Part shown: positions 7,735 through 16,842 of the stretch, in pieces
How the letters are laid out: the number at the start of each line of letters is the position of its first letter
How positions within the stretch are numbered: position 1 is the first letter of the stretch
Assembly: GCA_043808235.1 (NCBI GenBank)
Contig: JAZDFC010000076.1
Location: 1 to 41,539 of the forward strand
Reading direction: 5' to 3'
Source of the DNA: JAZDFC01 sp043808235
GTDB lineage: Bacteria > Bacteroidota > Ignavibacteria > Ignavibacteriales > Melioribacteraceae
Length of the DNA stretch: 41,539 bases
Position numbers and translations under genes: made by a program
The notes under the pieces: generated by a model
Databases searched by the model: none
Told to the model about the DNA's origin: nothing
What the model saw: only the letters and a program-made list of their open reading frames with translations

Positions 7735-9126
7735 TTATTCCGGTTTGTCAAGTCCATATCTTTTAATTTTTTTACTTAACGTATCGCGATGTTCGTCGAG
7801 CGCCTGCGCTGTTTCCGAGATGTTCCAACGATATTTTTCGAGATAATGTTGAAGATATGTTTTCTCAAAATCATCGCATGCTTCTTTCAAAGATGTTTGC
7901 TTCATCGCTTGCTCAATTGCGCCCTTTTCAAAGTTACCGAGTAATTGAGAGGGTAAATCCGATAACAGAATATTTGATGACGGTGTAGTTACTGTTAAGC
8001 GCTGAATCAAATTTTCCAACTCGCGTATGTTTCCCGGCCAGTTATATTCTTCCATTTTGGCAATCGCTTCCGGTGATATTTTGAGTTCTCTTCCTTTTGT
8101 GCTTTTCAATTTTTCTATAAAATGATTAATGAGAATCGGAATATCTTCTCTGCGATTACGTAGCGGGGGAATATTAACCGGAATAACATTGAGTCTGTAA
8201 AAAAGGTCTTCACGAAAATTACCTTTTGAAACTTCTTCACGCAGATTTTTATTTGTTGCAGCGACGATTCGAACATCAACAGTTATTGGTGAATTATTGC
8301 CGATCCTTTCGAATGTATGATCTTGCAAGAATCTCAATAATTCAACCTGCACTTTGGCGCTTATCTCTCCGATTTCATCAATAAAGATAGTCCCGCCGTT
8401 TGCTATTTCAAATTTGCCGGGTTTATTTTGAAGCGCGCCGGTAAAAGCTCCTTTTTCAAATCCGAACAATTCACTTTCCAATAGATGATCGGGCAGAGCA
8501 GCACAATTAACTGTAACGAATGGTTTGTCCTTTCTCGCTCCGTTGTAATGTAATGCACGCGCGACAAGTTCTTTACCAGTCCCGCTTTCGCCTTGAAGAA
8601 GGACAGTTGAATCGTTATCGTCAATAACTCGTTCGAGTAGCTGCATTAGATTTTGCATCGGTTTGCTGTTGCCGATTATTTGTTTGAAATTGTATTTACC
8701 CTCGACTTCTTTTCTCAATCTGTTGTAATCATCTACCAGTTTTTCATTCTCTTTTTTCAATTGCTTTTGTTTTAAAAAACGGCTAACCCTGAATTTCAAC
8801 TCCTCCATTTTAAAACCCTTTGCCACAAAATCATCGGCTCCTGCTTTTATTAATTCTACTGCTTTCTCGATAGAACTGTGCGCTGTAATTATAATTACAA
8901 AAGTATCGGGGATCTGCTGCTTGCAATATTTTAATATATCAATTCCATGCGATTCGATTGGAATATACAAATCGGAAATTACCAAATCAAATTTGTGGAG
9001 GTTAATAAATTCAAATGCAGTTTCTTTCGATTCTGCCTCGAAAGTTTCATGCCCGTCTGCTTCGAACGCAAGCGAAACAGCTGTGCGGATTGATGGTTCG
9101 TCGTCAACAATAAGTATTTTTGCCAT
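7735..9126 (-). CDS. NtrC-family sigma54-dependent response regulator
   Basis: A 463-residue protein starting at ATG 9124-9126 (MAKILIVDDE); an in-frame TTG five codons upstream is less likely. Receiver domain residues 1-120 carry Asp8/Asp9, phospho-Asp52, Thr81 and Lys103. The AAA+ sigma54-interaction domain (about 148-385) has Walker A GESGTGKE (179-186), GAFTGA (226-231), the loop that contacts sigma54, and Walker B IFIDE (Asp250, Glu251). A Fis-type helix-turn-helix (about 420-460, ISETAQALDEHRDTLSKKIKRYG) binds DNA. It activates transcription from sigma54 promoters by ATP hydrolysis. The histidine kinase 105 bp upstream in the same direction is the obvious partner. Targets are unknown; the nearby exported proteins are candidates. 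Confidence 0.95.
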   Translation of the reverse strand: MAKILIVDDEPSIRTAVSLAFEADGHETFEAESKETAFEFINLHKFDLVISDLYIPIESHGIDILKYCKQQIPDTFVIIITAHSSIEKAVELIKAGADDFVAKGFKMEELKFRVSRFLKQKQLKKENEKLVDDYNRLRKEVEGKYNFKQIIGNSKPMQNLMQLLERVIDDNDSTVLLQGESGTGKELVARALHYNGARKDKPFVTVNCAALPDHLLESELFGFEKGAFTGALQNKPGKFEIANGGTIFIDEIGEISAKVQVELLRFLQDHTFERIGNNSPITVDVRIVAATNKNLREEVSKGNFREDLFYRLNVIPVNIPPLRNRREDIPILINHFIEKLKSTKGRELKISPEAIAKMEEYNWPGNIRELENLIQRLTVTTPSSNILLSDLPSQLLGNFEKGAIEQAMKQTSLKEACDDFEKTYLQHYLEKYRWNISETAQALDEHRDTLSKKIKRYGLDKPE

Positions 9127-9231
9127 TGATATCCCGTTCAATCTAATTTGTCAGTTTCATATAAATATTGCTACTGTTCAGTGCTGCAACTTATTTTTCC
9201 AAAACTAAATATTGCCTAAAATATTTTCATA

Positions 9232-11067
9232 CTATTTATTTGCGCCTTGCAACTTTGGTAATTCAATCGTAATTGTTGTACCTTCTTCGGGAATGCTCTC
9301 AATATCAATCGTACCGTTATGATTTGATATGATCTGTCTTGCGAATGAAAGCCCGAGTCCGTGTCCATCAGGTTTAGTGGTATAAAACGGCTCGAAGATC
9401 CGTTCCATCACTTCAGCAGGAATGCCTGAACCAGTGTCGGATAATTCAATTATTATTCTGTCATCCGAATTCCGTATCGAGAGAACAATCCGGCATTTTG
9501 AAGTTGACCTCTTTCTTATACAGGCGTCAAATGAATTTCTTATCAAATTAGAAATGACACGTTTAATCTGCGCCGAATCTGCTTCGATAGGGATTAGAGA
9601 TTCATCATAATTTTTAATGAAATCTATCGAATCAAAATTAAAATCTTGCAGAACATCATCGGTTAACATTTTTAAATCTGTTTGGGCAATAATTGGTTTA
9701 TTCAGACGCGCAAAATCGAGTGATTGATTGATGAGAGATGAAAGACGATTCACGGATTTGTGAATTGCATCGGCGACTTTATATTCGGATTGATTTTGTT
9801 GCACCCTATTTAAAAGTTCGGCGGATAATAATTTGAGACCTTCAACCGGATTTCTTAAATCATGCGTGAGAGAAGCAGAGAATTTACCAATAGCCGCTAA
9901 TGATTCGTTTGCCTTGACCTGTTCAATAAGCCGCTTCAAATCGGAAGTCATTTTGTTCAAATTATCGCTTAGATCTCCAACTTCATCATTACTGTTTTTA
10001 TGAATGATAATATCAAGATTACCAGTTGCGATTTTATTTGCAGCAGTAGATAAACCTGTAATGGGATTGGTTATTTTTTTCGAAATAAAAAATGTTCCAA
10101 TAACAGCAAGTAACAATCCCCCTAATAAGACAATGAAAAATATTAGTCTGCTTTGCCTAAAGACAGCCAGCAAAGGTGTTTCGGAACGGATAAGGATCAA
10201 GTACCAATTTTCTTCGGGTGCAGGCTCTCTAAAGGCCATGTATTCCTTAACAACACGGGCGCTTGAAAAATATTGAGTTCCGTTTCCATTAAATGTATCG
10301 TGAATAAATAACTGGTTCGAATTTGAATAAACCAGTTTCAAAAAAGATTGAAAATTATCGCCTACAGTTTTAATTGAGCCGGAGATTGTCCCACCGGATG
10401 CCAATAAGTTACTATTCCCATCCATAAGTAAATATTCGCCGGGAACGGTATGAGAAACATCCTTGAAAATTTTTGAAATTAATTTCAGATCAAGATCGAG
10501 GAAGATAAATCCAATAAGCACATCCTTATCATATAGAGGAACCGAGAACATGCTCATAGATTGCTCGGTGGAAGATTTTTCTGCCGGAGGAAATTGAATG
10601 GGGGAGCGATTCTGTACCGAGACGGATACAGCCTTAAGAAAATTTGAATTGTCTAGAATGGTATTAACAGTTGTGTCTATTTTCATCCCGAACTCGGAAA
10701 ATATCTCGTATCCATCGGCGCTAACAAATCTTATAGTTAGGTAGGGACTGTAACGCATCACAAGTTGTTGGGAAACGTCGGTCAATAAACTATCCATTGG
10801 AAAAATATGATTTTTATATTCTGTTATAAGCTGCCTTTTTTGAAACTTTGTAGAAAGAATTGACGACACTAAAAGAATTCCATCGCGGCATTCATCTAAG
10901 AGATGTTCAATATTTGTTGCGGCTAAATGGCATAATTGCTGGTTCTCGAGAAATATCTGTTCTTCGAATCCTGAAATAAGAGAGTTGTAGGAGAAGATTC
11001 CAACCATTATTAATGGAAGGATTGAAATAGGGATGACAAAGAATAATATCTTTTTTCTAATTCGCAT
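9232..11067 (-). CDS. Membrane sensor histidine kinase (NtrB/AtoS-like)
   Basis: A 611-residue kinase. Membrane helix 1 is at about 7-27. A periplasmic sensor of about 280 residues follows (28-305, Cache-like by size and position, with MFSVPLYDKDVLIGFIFLDLDL resembling a Cache strand pair). Helix 2 is at 308-328 and a HAMP linker at about 329-382. HisKA has the phospho-His402 in THDLRNP. The HATPase domain has N-box Asn507/Asn511, G1 DTGSGIP (Asp544), F-box FEPFYTTK and G2 GHGLGLSF. All key residues are present. It lies 12 bp after the sialidase-like lipoprotein gene and 105 bp before the sigma54 activator, so the three probably form one signalling unit. No clear Shine-Dalgarno precedes ATG 11065-11067. 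Confidence 0.94.
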   Translation of the reverse strand: MRIRKKILFFVIPISILPLIMVGIFSYNSLISGFEEQIFLENQQLCHLAATNIEHLLDECRDGILLVSSILSTKFQKRQLITEYKNHIFPMDSLLTDVSQQLVMRYSPYLTIRFVSADGYEIFSEFGMKIDTTVNTILDNSNFLKAVSVSVQNRSPIQFPPAEKSSTEQSMSMFSVPLYDKDVLIGFIFLDLDLKLISKIFKDVSHTVPGEYLLMDGNSNLLASGGTISGSIKTVGDNFQSFLKLVYSNSNQLFIHDTFNGNGTQYFSSARVVKEYMAFREPAPEENWYLILIRSETPLLAVFRQSRLIFFIVLLGGLLLAVIGTFFISKKITNPITGLSTAANKIATGNLDIIIHKNSNDEVGDLSDNLNKMTSDLKRLIEQVKANESLAAIGKFSASLTHDLRNPVEGLKLLSAELLNRVQQNQSEYKVADAIHKSVNRLSSLINQSLDFARLNKPIIAQTDLKMLTDDVLQDFNFDSIDFIKNYDESLIPIEADSAQIKRVISNLIRNSFDACIRKRSTSKCRIVLSIRNSDDRIIIELSDTGSGIPAEVMERIFEPFYTTKPDGHGLGLSFARQIISNHNGTIDIESIPEEGTTITIELPKLQGANK

Positions 11068-11079
11068 TGAACGAAAGAA

Positions 11080-13005
11080 TTATTTTATTTCTGTGACTTT
11101 TATTTTTCTAAAATAAGTAGGTGAAGCAAAAGCTCCTACTCCGATTTTACCATTTGCAATTTTTGTAATCCTATCCGATGATATAATAAGACTATCATCA
11201 AGAAAATAATTAAGTTGATTGCCTTTTACCTCAACACGATAACCGTACCACCTATCTTTGTGAATAGGATAGGCGTATTCTGCAACCGGAATTAAAGCTG
11301 ATCCATCAAAGTACTCTACTTTTACACCGGTTCTGAAAAAATTATTTATGCGATAATATTTAATAATGCCGTTATTACTCAACACACGGAAATAAATGTA
11401 TGCAGTCCGGTGATCAATTGCGTCCAGATTAAATTGACCCTCATATGCGTAATCGTCCCAATTCTGATTTCCAATAAAACTTTGGGCTTCAGTTGCGCCA
11501 TAACCAACATAGGTGTTATCTTTTATAATCCAGCAGCCGCTTCTATTTTCCCATCCTCTATCTTTCTCTTGTTCAAAATTATCTCGAAAAAGAATATTTC
11601 CCTTTGAGAAATAGTAATTTTGTTTTTCTCTTTTATAGGCAATTATTCCCCTCATTTCTCTTTCCATACGGGAAGTATCTTTGACTATCCTGGATTCGGA
11701 TATGTAAATTTCTTGCTTAGATTCCCGCCAGTCAAAGCAACCGACAATAAGATTGTTTTTTTTGTTTTGAAATATGAAAGCGATGTGATGTATAACTCGT
11801 TCAAGGTCGTCATTCACTCTTGAAGCAGAGCTCCAATTTCTTCCTCCATCAGAAGAATAAGAAAACAATATATCATACAACTGATTATCATCAGTATTTT
11901 TCCATGCACATTGTAAATTTCCCTCTTCTGTGACTAATAATACCGGATATGAATCACTTCCATCAGCGGGAGAATGGATTGGAATATTCCGGCTCCAGGT
12001 TCTGCCGTTATCGCTTGATTTTGAAAAGTAAATTTTTGAAATATGGTCGCCGCTTTTACTAATGTCCCGATAGTCGGTCCATGTTAAATATATGTTGCCG
12101 GATTTATCTCTCCCGGCAAATGATATCATTTGCCATGCACGCGTAGTGTCATCGTTAATTTTGATATTCGCACTCCATGTTTTTCCATTATCTGTCGATG
12201 AAGAACAATATAAATCAAACAAAGTATTCGGGCTCCGGTTATCATTCCAGATAACACACAATCTCCCATTTTGGGTATATAAAATATTGCCGGTAGTCTG
12301 TTCCTGTCCGCTGTTATCATCATTAATCTTAATATTTTCATTCCATGTCTCTCCTTTATCGAATGACGAAGAAAAATAAATATCGGGATTCCCATTACGA
12401 TAATCAGTCCAAATACAATACAGATTATTTAGAGAGTCGGTAGCAAATACTGGAGCGGAAAATGTACCCCAGTTTGAATCTCTAATCGGCGATGGTTCAC
12501 CAAACAAATCACCTTCATTGGAATAATAATTTATTTGACCACCATACTTATATTCATCAATAGTGACAACACCTATTAATTTACTATCTATTATTATTGG
12601 GTAAGTTATACCGGATTTGCAAAAGATATTTTTACGCTTCGTCCATGATCTGCCATCATCTTTTGAGGAAAACTGAGAAATGCCGGTACTATCCAGTATA
12701 TATATATTGAAAGTTTCATTTAAGTAGTGCGATCCTACAAATCTGTCCGTAGTTTTAAAACTAAAATTGGCTCTCCAATTTTTTGAAAAGTACAATGGCG
12801 GGGGCGGGGAAGTGGGTGCTATTTTTATATCTTGTTTACATGCAAATAAGAAAAATAGAAAAGAGCATACAATTACTTGCCAAGTTTTCGAAATATAAAT
12901 ATTCTTAAATATTGGATGGAGATTAGCGATTGAGGTGATCTTTTTTATAAGAGTCAATGATACTAATGGAGGCTCATCTGATTTTTGAATCATAACCATG
13001 TGCAT
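11080..13005 (-). CDS. Sialidase-like (BNR/Asp-box) lipoprotein with C-terminal laminin-G/DUF1080-like domain
   Basis: A 641-residue protein. The predicted start (13003-13005, with further Met codons at positions 3 and 5) leaves about 55 residues before a lipobox-like FLFAC, longer than usual; no ATG nearer the lipobox is in frame. Five Asp-boxes (S-x-D-x-G-x-x-W: SKDDGRSW, SFDKGETW, STDNGKTW, SSDNGRTW, SSDGGRNW) at about 100-400 mark a six-bladed beta-propeller of the sialidase/BNR type. Residues about 460-641 (LFRDNFEQE ... GKIGVGAFASPTYFRKIKV) resemble the concanavalin-like DUF1080 fold. The catalytic Arg triad and Tyr/Glu of true sialidases are not clear, so enzyme activity is unproven. 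Close linkage to the histidine kinase (12 bp) suggests a periplasmic or surface ligand-binding partner of that sensor. Confidence 0.82.
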   Translation of the reverse strand: MHMVMIQKSDEPPLVSLTLIKKITSIANLHPIFKNIYISKTWQVIVCSFLFFLFACKQDIKIAPTSPPPPLYFSKNWRANFSFKTTDRFVGSHYLNETFNIYILDSTGISQFSSKDDGRSWTKRKNIFCKSGITYPIIIDSKLIGVVTIDEYKYGGQINYYSNEGDLFGEPSPIRDSNWGTFSAPVFATDSLNNLYCIWTDYRNGNPDIYFSSSFDKGETWNENIKINDDNSGQEQTTGNILYTQNGRLCVIWNDNRSPNTLFDLYCSSSTDNGKTWSANIKINDDTTRAWQMISFAGRDKSGNIYLTWTDYRDISKSGDHISKIYFSKSSDNGRTWSRNIPIHSPADGSDSYPVLLVTEEGNLQCAWKNTDDNQLYDILFSYSSDGGRNWSSASRVNDDLERVIHHIAFIFQNKKNNLIVGCFDWRESKQEIYISESRIVKDTSRMEREMRGIIAYKREKQNYYFSKGNILFRDNFEQEKDRGWENRSGCWIIKDNTYVGYGATEAQSFIGNQNWDDYAYEGQFNLDAIDHRTAYIYFRVLSNNGIIKYYRINNFFRTGVKVEYFDGSALIPVAEYAYPIHKDRWYGYRVEVKGNQLNYFLDDSLIISSDRITKIANGKIGVGAFASPTYFRKIKVTEIK

Positions 13006-13126
13006 CGCTGAAGTATAATAAAATTAGAATTTGTTAATTAAAACAGAATAATCTAATTATCTGAATGCAAGATAAATTCTTTTCGGTAAAGAAAAAATGT
13101 AACCTTCTCAATATCTTCGAGTTTTA

Positions 13127-14905
13127 CTACCTTAAAAGAATCATCTTCATTGTTTTTATAAAATTACCGGTAACTATCCTGTAGAAATATACTCCGCTTG
13201 AAAGTTGAGATGCGTTAAATTTCACTTCGTAATATCCCGGAGCTTTTTGTTCATTAACTAATGTTGCAACTTCATTACCGAGAATATCATATATCTTTAA
13301 CGTAACTTGCTGTAAAGACGGGATATATCCCGTCTCTACGGTGGGTACTGCGTATCTAATCGTTGTAGCTGGATTGAATGGATTTGGATAATTCTGAAAT
13401 AATTTAAAAAATGAAGATAAAATTTCATCATTTAGAATTGATATATCACTCACTTCATCCGCACCAATATCGTAGTTTTCATCTCGCGGCTGCTTATCAA
13501 AATCGAAAGAGACATATTCTGTACGAGTTCCATTCCCGATGCAGTTACTATTATTTGAAAGATGATAAAACTCATCGAGCAGAGGATTCATTTCAAATGA
13601 ATGTGTTTCATTCGAAATATGATTTTTCCACATTTCGAACGATCCTTCTTCAACATAGCTGTCGGGACGGCGGTCGGTAAAAATGAACGAACCGTTTTCA
13701 ACGAAATAAAAATTATTATTCATATCAGGCATTCCATCAAGAGAACTCAATCCGCCGAGATCATCCGTGTAACGGATAAAAATTGATGAGGGATTTGGCA
13801 TTCCCGGTTGATAAATTATATTGTTCATGATTGTTGGATTTATTGTTGGCGGTCGTCCTGCTTCCGGTTCCCAATCCTGGAAAGTAATTCCAAAGTAAAT
13901 CGGACTATGTCCTTCATGTGCGGTATTCACAATTGTATTATTATAAACTTTTGCATTCTTTGCAGCATAAAATCCAATACCTGCGTATTTCGTATCCGAG
14001 ATGATGCAATTACGGACTATTCCATAGATGTTTTCATAATATTCTGGATTAACAATTAAATCAAAATATTCGGGACTTGTATCGAAGCCAATCATAATTC
14101 CTCCGACACCGCAGTTTTCAATTTTAGTCCGTTCGGCTACACAGAGCGTTGCGCCCCCTTTGAAATATATTCCATTCGTAGCAATATCATGAATGTAACA
14201 GTCCTGCACTGTCATTCTGTCACCGTTAACATTATCAATTCCTTCTGCATTCGAGTCGTCTCTTAGTCCTGAATTAAATATTTCGCATCTACGGATTGTA
14301 ATGTCGTCGCAGTTTGGTGTAATCTTAATGCAGTCTCTCCCGGTGTCGTGTATTTTGCAATCCTCAATCAAAATGTTTGAAGCGCCGCTTCTATCGTTTG
14401 GATCGCCCCAATCCCATTTTGTTTCTGTTTTTATACCGTAATAATATCCGCCAATAATTTCGATACGTTGTAGTTTGCCGCCCGATGATTCGACATCGAA
14501 ATAAACGCAGGAAGTAATATCTTCTACATCGGTGGGAGCCGAGATTACAGCCCACTCTTCTATTTCAGATCGAATTGTAATATTTGGCATACGGATACGA
14601 ACTTCTTCATCAATGTTGTATGTTCCGCCGCGCAAAACAATAATATTTCCGTCTTCCAATTGTTCGAGTGCGCGAGTGATTGTTTTAAAAGGAAATTCTT
14701 TTGTTCCCAAACCTGTTTCATCGCTTCCATTAGTCGCTACGTAAAGATCTCCTTCTTCGTAAACTGGGGAGGGCGGAAGAGTCTCGGTTAGTATTGTATC
14801 CGCATATAAATAATTATTTTCGATGTGTCGACTATTTATTTGCGAAAATATTATTGTGCAGAATAAGATAATAATTAAGAAAAAAAATAGGAATGATATT
14901 TTCAT
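13127..14905 (-). CDS. Parallel beta-helix (PbH1/DUF1565-type) protein with T9SS type A sorting domain
   Basis: A 592-residue protein. The signal peptide is 1-22 (FLFFFLIIILFCTIIFSQ). DUF1565-like entry motif: LYVATNGSDETGLGTKEFPFKTI, then IIVLRGGTYNIDEEV (about 50-105). A right-handed beta-helix of repeated IEDCKIHDTG / IRRCEIFNSG / VQDCYIHDIATNGIYF turns follows (about 110-400). The C-terminal T9SS sorting domain is at about 500-592. Such helices often bind or cleave acidic polysaccharides (pectate lyase fold), but I see no lyase catalytic site. The sorting domain contains the 28-bp palindrome at 13312-13339 with one base change. The gene is 121 bp upstream of the sialidase-like lipoprotein, same strand. 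Confidence 0.9.
   Translation of the reverse strand: MKISFLFFFLIIILFCTIIFSQINSRHIENNYLYADTILTETLPPSPVYEEGDLYVATNGSDETGLGTKEFPFKTITRALEQLEDGNIIVLRGGTYNIDEEVRIRMPNITIRSEIEEWAVISAPTDVEDITSCVYFDVESSGGKLQRIEIIGGYYYGIKTETKWDWGDPNDRSGASNILIEDCKIHDTGRDCIKITPNCDDITIRRCEIFNSGLRDDSNAEGIDNVNGDRMTVQDCYIHDIATNGIYFKGGATLCVAERTKIENCGVGGIMIGFDTSPEYFDLIVNPEYYENIYGIVRNCIISDTKYAGIGFYAAKNAKVYNNTIVNTAHEGHSPIYFGITFQDWEPEAGRPPTINPTIMNNIIYQPGMPNPSSIFIRYTDDLGGLSSLDGMPDMNNNFYFVENGSFIFTDRRPDSYVEEGSFEMWKNHISNETHSFEMNPLLDEFYHLSNNSNCIGNGTRTEYVSFDFDKQPRDENYDIGADEVSDISILNDEILSSFFKLFQNYPNPFNPATTIRYAVPTVETGYIPSLQQVTLKIYDILGNEVATLVNEQKAPGYYEVKFNASQLSSGVYFYRIVTGNFIKTMKMILLR
13312..13339. repeat. 28-bp palindrome (one mismatch) inside a T9SS domain
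   Basis: Same element as 1974-2001 with G to A at arm position 4 (GTAAAGAC). The change is synonymous on the coding strand, which still reads VETGYIPSLQ, followed here by QVTLKIYD. Confidence 0.93.
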
Positions 14906-15021
14906 TTATATTATTCTAATTGGTTCGGTTACTAATTAAGCAAAATTTGCATCTTAATCAACAATGCATCCTAACTAATAGATGGAAATTTACTCCGCCC
15001 CGCCAGATTGGGATGGCTTTA

Positions 15022-16815
15022 TTATTTTATCACTAACAGTTTTCTTGTTGCATTAAATCCGCTTTCAGTTTGTAGTCTATAAAAATACACTCCGCTCGAA
15101 AGTCGTGAAGCGTCAAATTCCACTTCATAATATCCCGGTTCTTTCGTTTCATCCACGAGCGTCATCACTTCATTACCGAGAATATCATATATCTTTAACG
15201 CAACATGTTGTAGAGACGGGATATATCCCGTCTCTACGGTGGGTACTGCGTATCTAATTGTTGTTGTTGGATTAAATGGATTGGGATAATTTTGATGCAA
15301 TATGAATTCTGTTGGAAAAGACTCGCCGCGGCGAGTCTCTACAGTAATCTCTTTTGAATAAGTGAATGATCCATCAATATCAATTTGTTTCAAACGATAG
15401 GAATAATTTCCACTGATAACAATTTTATCTGTGAATGAATAAAAATGAGGTTCTGTTGTTGTTCCATTACCTTGCACAAATCCGATCGTTTCCCACACAC
15501 CCCTGTCGCTTCGCTCCTTCCCCTCTCGAGAGGGGAAATCCGCCGAAGGCGGAAGGGGTGTGTAGATTCGCTCAATTTCAAATCCGTGATTATTCATTTC
15601 AGTTGCAGTCGACCATTTGAGAATTACAGTATTTCCAATTTGAGCAGCAGAGAATGTCAATAATTCAACAGGCACGTAATATCTTTGCAGAAGTAAATTC
15701 CATAATTCCATTCTACTTCCATCATACCCCAAAGCCCACATACCAACTCCACGGTAGTTTTTAGAATCGGCAAGATCATATTTCAATCCGAGGCTTATAT
15801 CATTATCCCACCATACTTGATACCAGCTGTTTGCATCTATCTGCCAACGGTACCATGGAACCTGGCTGTCATCATCCCAAAGTTGTTCATATAATTCGGA
15901 ATTTACAAAATCATTGGCAACCAATGTACTTCCAATAAAATCAACTACCGAAGCATGTGCGAGTTCTGATTCGGCAATCCATTTATTTCCATAATAGGGA
16001 ACACCAAGAATTAATTTTTGAGGATTAATTCCACCATATTGAATGTTTACGGTGTTTGTTATATTGTAACTTCCGCCTGTTAATGGGGCGTTAGCTCCTG
16101 TAGTTTCACTCCAACTTCCACTGAAAGCATAACCCATAATAAAAATGTAATCGCATGAGGAGGCGAGTCCGCTTAAAAGCCAACCGCCCCAGTTTACTGC
16201 TGGACCAGCGAATGAAACTTCTTTACCGGGTAGTTCGGTATGAATAAAATTTGTTAAGTCCAGCATAAAAGTGTTTACGACTGTTCCTCTATCGGCAGTA
16301 TTCAAACTCTCGAAATCAATATTAACGCCATCTAGCTGGTATTGCTGGATTTTTGATTTTACATTATCGAAAAAATTCTGCTTTACTATTGCGTCTGTCA
16401 TAATAGTATGAATTTCATCTCCATCAAAATTAACAGCGCATAAAATAATTTTAACTCCGTTTTGATGAGCAAGATTGATAACATCCGTCCATGGCCAATA
16501 GTTTGGATTTGATATTGAGCCGGAACTGCTAACAGCAAAATCGAATGCAGCAATGTGCGTTAGCAATGAATACTGCAAATATGGTTTAGCGGAATTGTAC
16601 TGCCAGTCAGGTAAATAGCCAAAAACATTTTTAGTAAGTCCGCTTTTATCGTACTGAAGCGGGATTATATCTTTACCTTCGGAATCAAATTGACTGGGCG
16701 AATTTTCTGCTCTCCCAAATTCCCCGGCATGTAGCTGATGAATGGAAATGAAATCTTGAGAGTAAAGATTGACAAATAACAAAATAATTAATGCAGTAGT
16801 CAGAGAATATTTCAT
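15022..16815 (-). CDS. GH18 chitinase-like glycoside hydrolase with T9SS type A sorting domain
   Basis: A 597-residue protein. The signal peptide is about 1-19 (ending LYSQ). The GH18 barrel covers about 55-385: VFGYLPDW at the first strand, VKIILCAVNF, the catalytic motif DGVNIDFE with the acid Glu near residue 169, MGYAFSG, then LILGVPYYGNKW and GVGMWALGYD at the last strand. The Asp-Asn-Asp-Glu version of DxxDxDxE is common in GH18, so activity on chitin, peptidoglycan or related GlcNAc polymers is likely. A fibronectin-like domain (about 388-500) and a T9SS sorting domain (about 505-597) follow. Three palindromic repeat elements lie in frame inside the gene (15210-15237, 15315-15342, 15495-15563). 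It lies 27 bp downstream of the 1357-residue T9SS gene, in one operon. Confidence 0.92.
   Translation of the reverse strand: MKYSLTTALIILLFVNLYSQDFISIHQLHAGEFGRAENSPSQFDSEGKDIIPLQYDKSGLTKNVFGYLPDWQYNSAKPYLQYSLLTHIAAFDFAVSSSGSISNPNYWPWTDVINLAHQNGVKIILCAVNFDGDEIHTIMTDAIVKQNFFDNVKSKIQQYQLDGVNIDFESLNTADRGTVVNTFMLDLTNFIHTELPGKEVSFAGPAVNWGGWLLSGLASSCDYIFIMGYAFSGSWSETTGANAPLTGGSYNITNTVNIQYGGINPQKLILGVPYYGNKWIAESELAHASVVDFIGSTLVANDFVNSELYEQLWDDDSQVPWYRWQIDANSWYQVWWDNDISLGLKYDLADSKNYRGVGMWALGYDGSRMELWNLLLQRYYVPVELLTFSAAQIGNTVILKWSTATEMNNHGFEIERIYTPLPPSADFPSREGKERSDRGVWETIGFVQGNGTTTEPHFYSFTDKIVISGNYSYRLKQIDIDGSFTYSKEITVETRRGESFPTEFILHQNYPNPFNPTTTIRYAVPTVETGYIPSLQHVALKIYDILGNEVMTLVDETKEPGYYEVEFDASRLSSGVYFYRLQTESGFNATRKLLVIK
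15210..15237. repeat. 28-bp palindrome (GTAGAGAC family) inside a T9SS domain
   Basis: Perfect copy of the 1974-2001 palindrome at the same sorting-domain codon position, encoding VETGYIPSLQ. Confidence 0.95.
15315..15342. repeat. Variant 28-bp palindrome: same arms, different core
   Basis: A 28-bp element with right arm GTCTCTAC and a left arm differing at two bases (GAAAAGAC). The 12-bp core is TCGCCGCGGCGA in place of GGGATATATCCC. The inner 20 bp (15319-15338) is a perfect palindrome. In frame on the minus strand it encodes VETRRGESF, just before the T9SS domain of the GH18 protein. It has the same length and arms as the family above, so it is a second core type of one family. Confidence 0.8.
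15495..15563. repeat. Compound palindromic element inside the GH18 gene
   Basis: A 69-bp (23-codon) element. Outer inverted arms are ACACACCCCT / AGGGGTGTGT, with a perfect inner 20-bp palindrome TTCCCCTCTCGAGAGGGGAA and a side hairpin CCGCC-GAA-GGCGG. In frame on the minus strand it encodes a Pro/Ser/Arg/Glu-rich insert between FEIER and WETIGF. Related elements lie outside genes at 26271-26314 and 26406-26509. Confidence 0.88.
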
Positions 16816-16842
16816 TAGTAATAAACCTAAATCGAAGGACTA

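Noticed and set aside
14906..15021. Terminator or repeat in the gap after the GH18 gene (GCCATCCCAATCTGGC)
   Set aside because: Only a 4-bp stem and no T-run on the minus strand.
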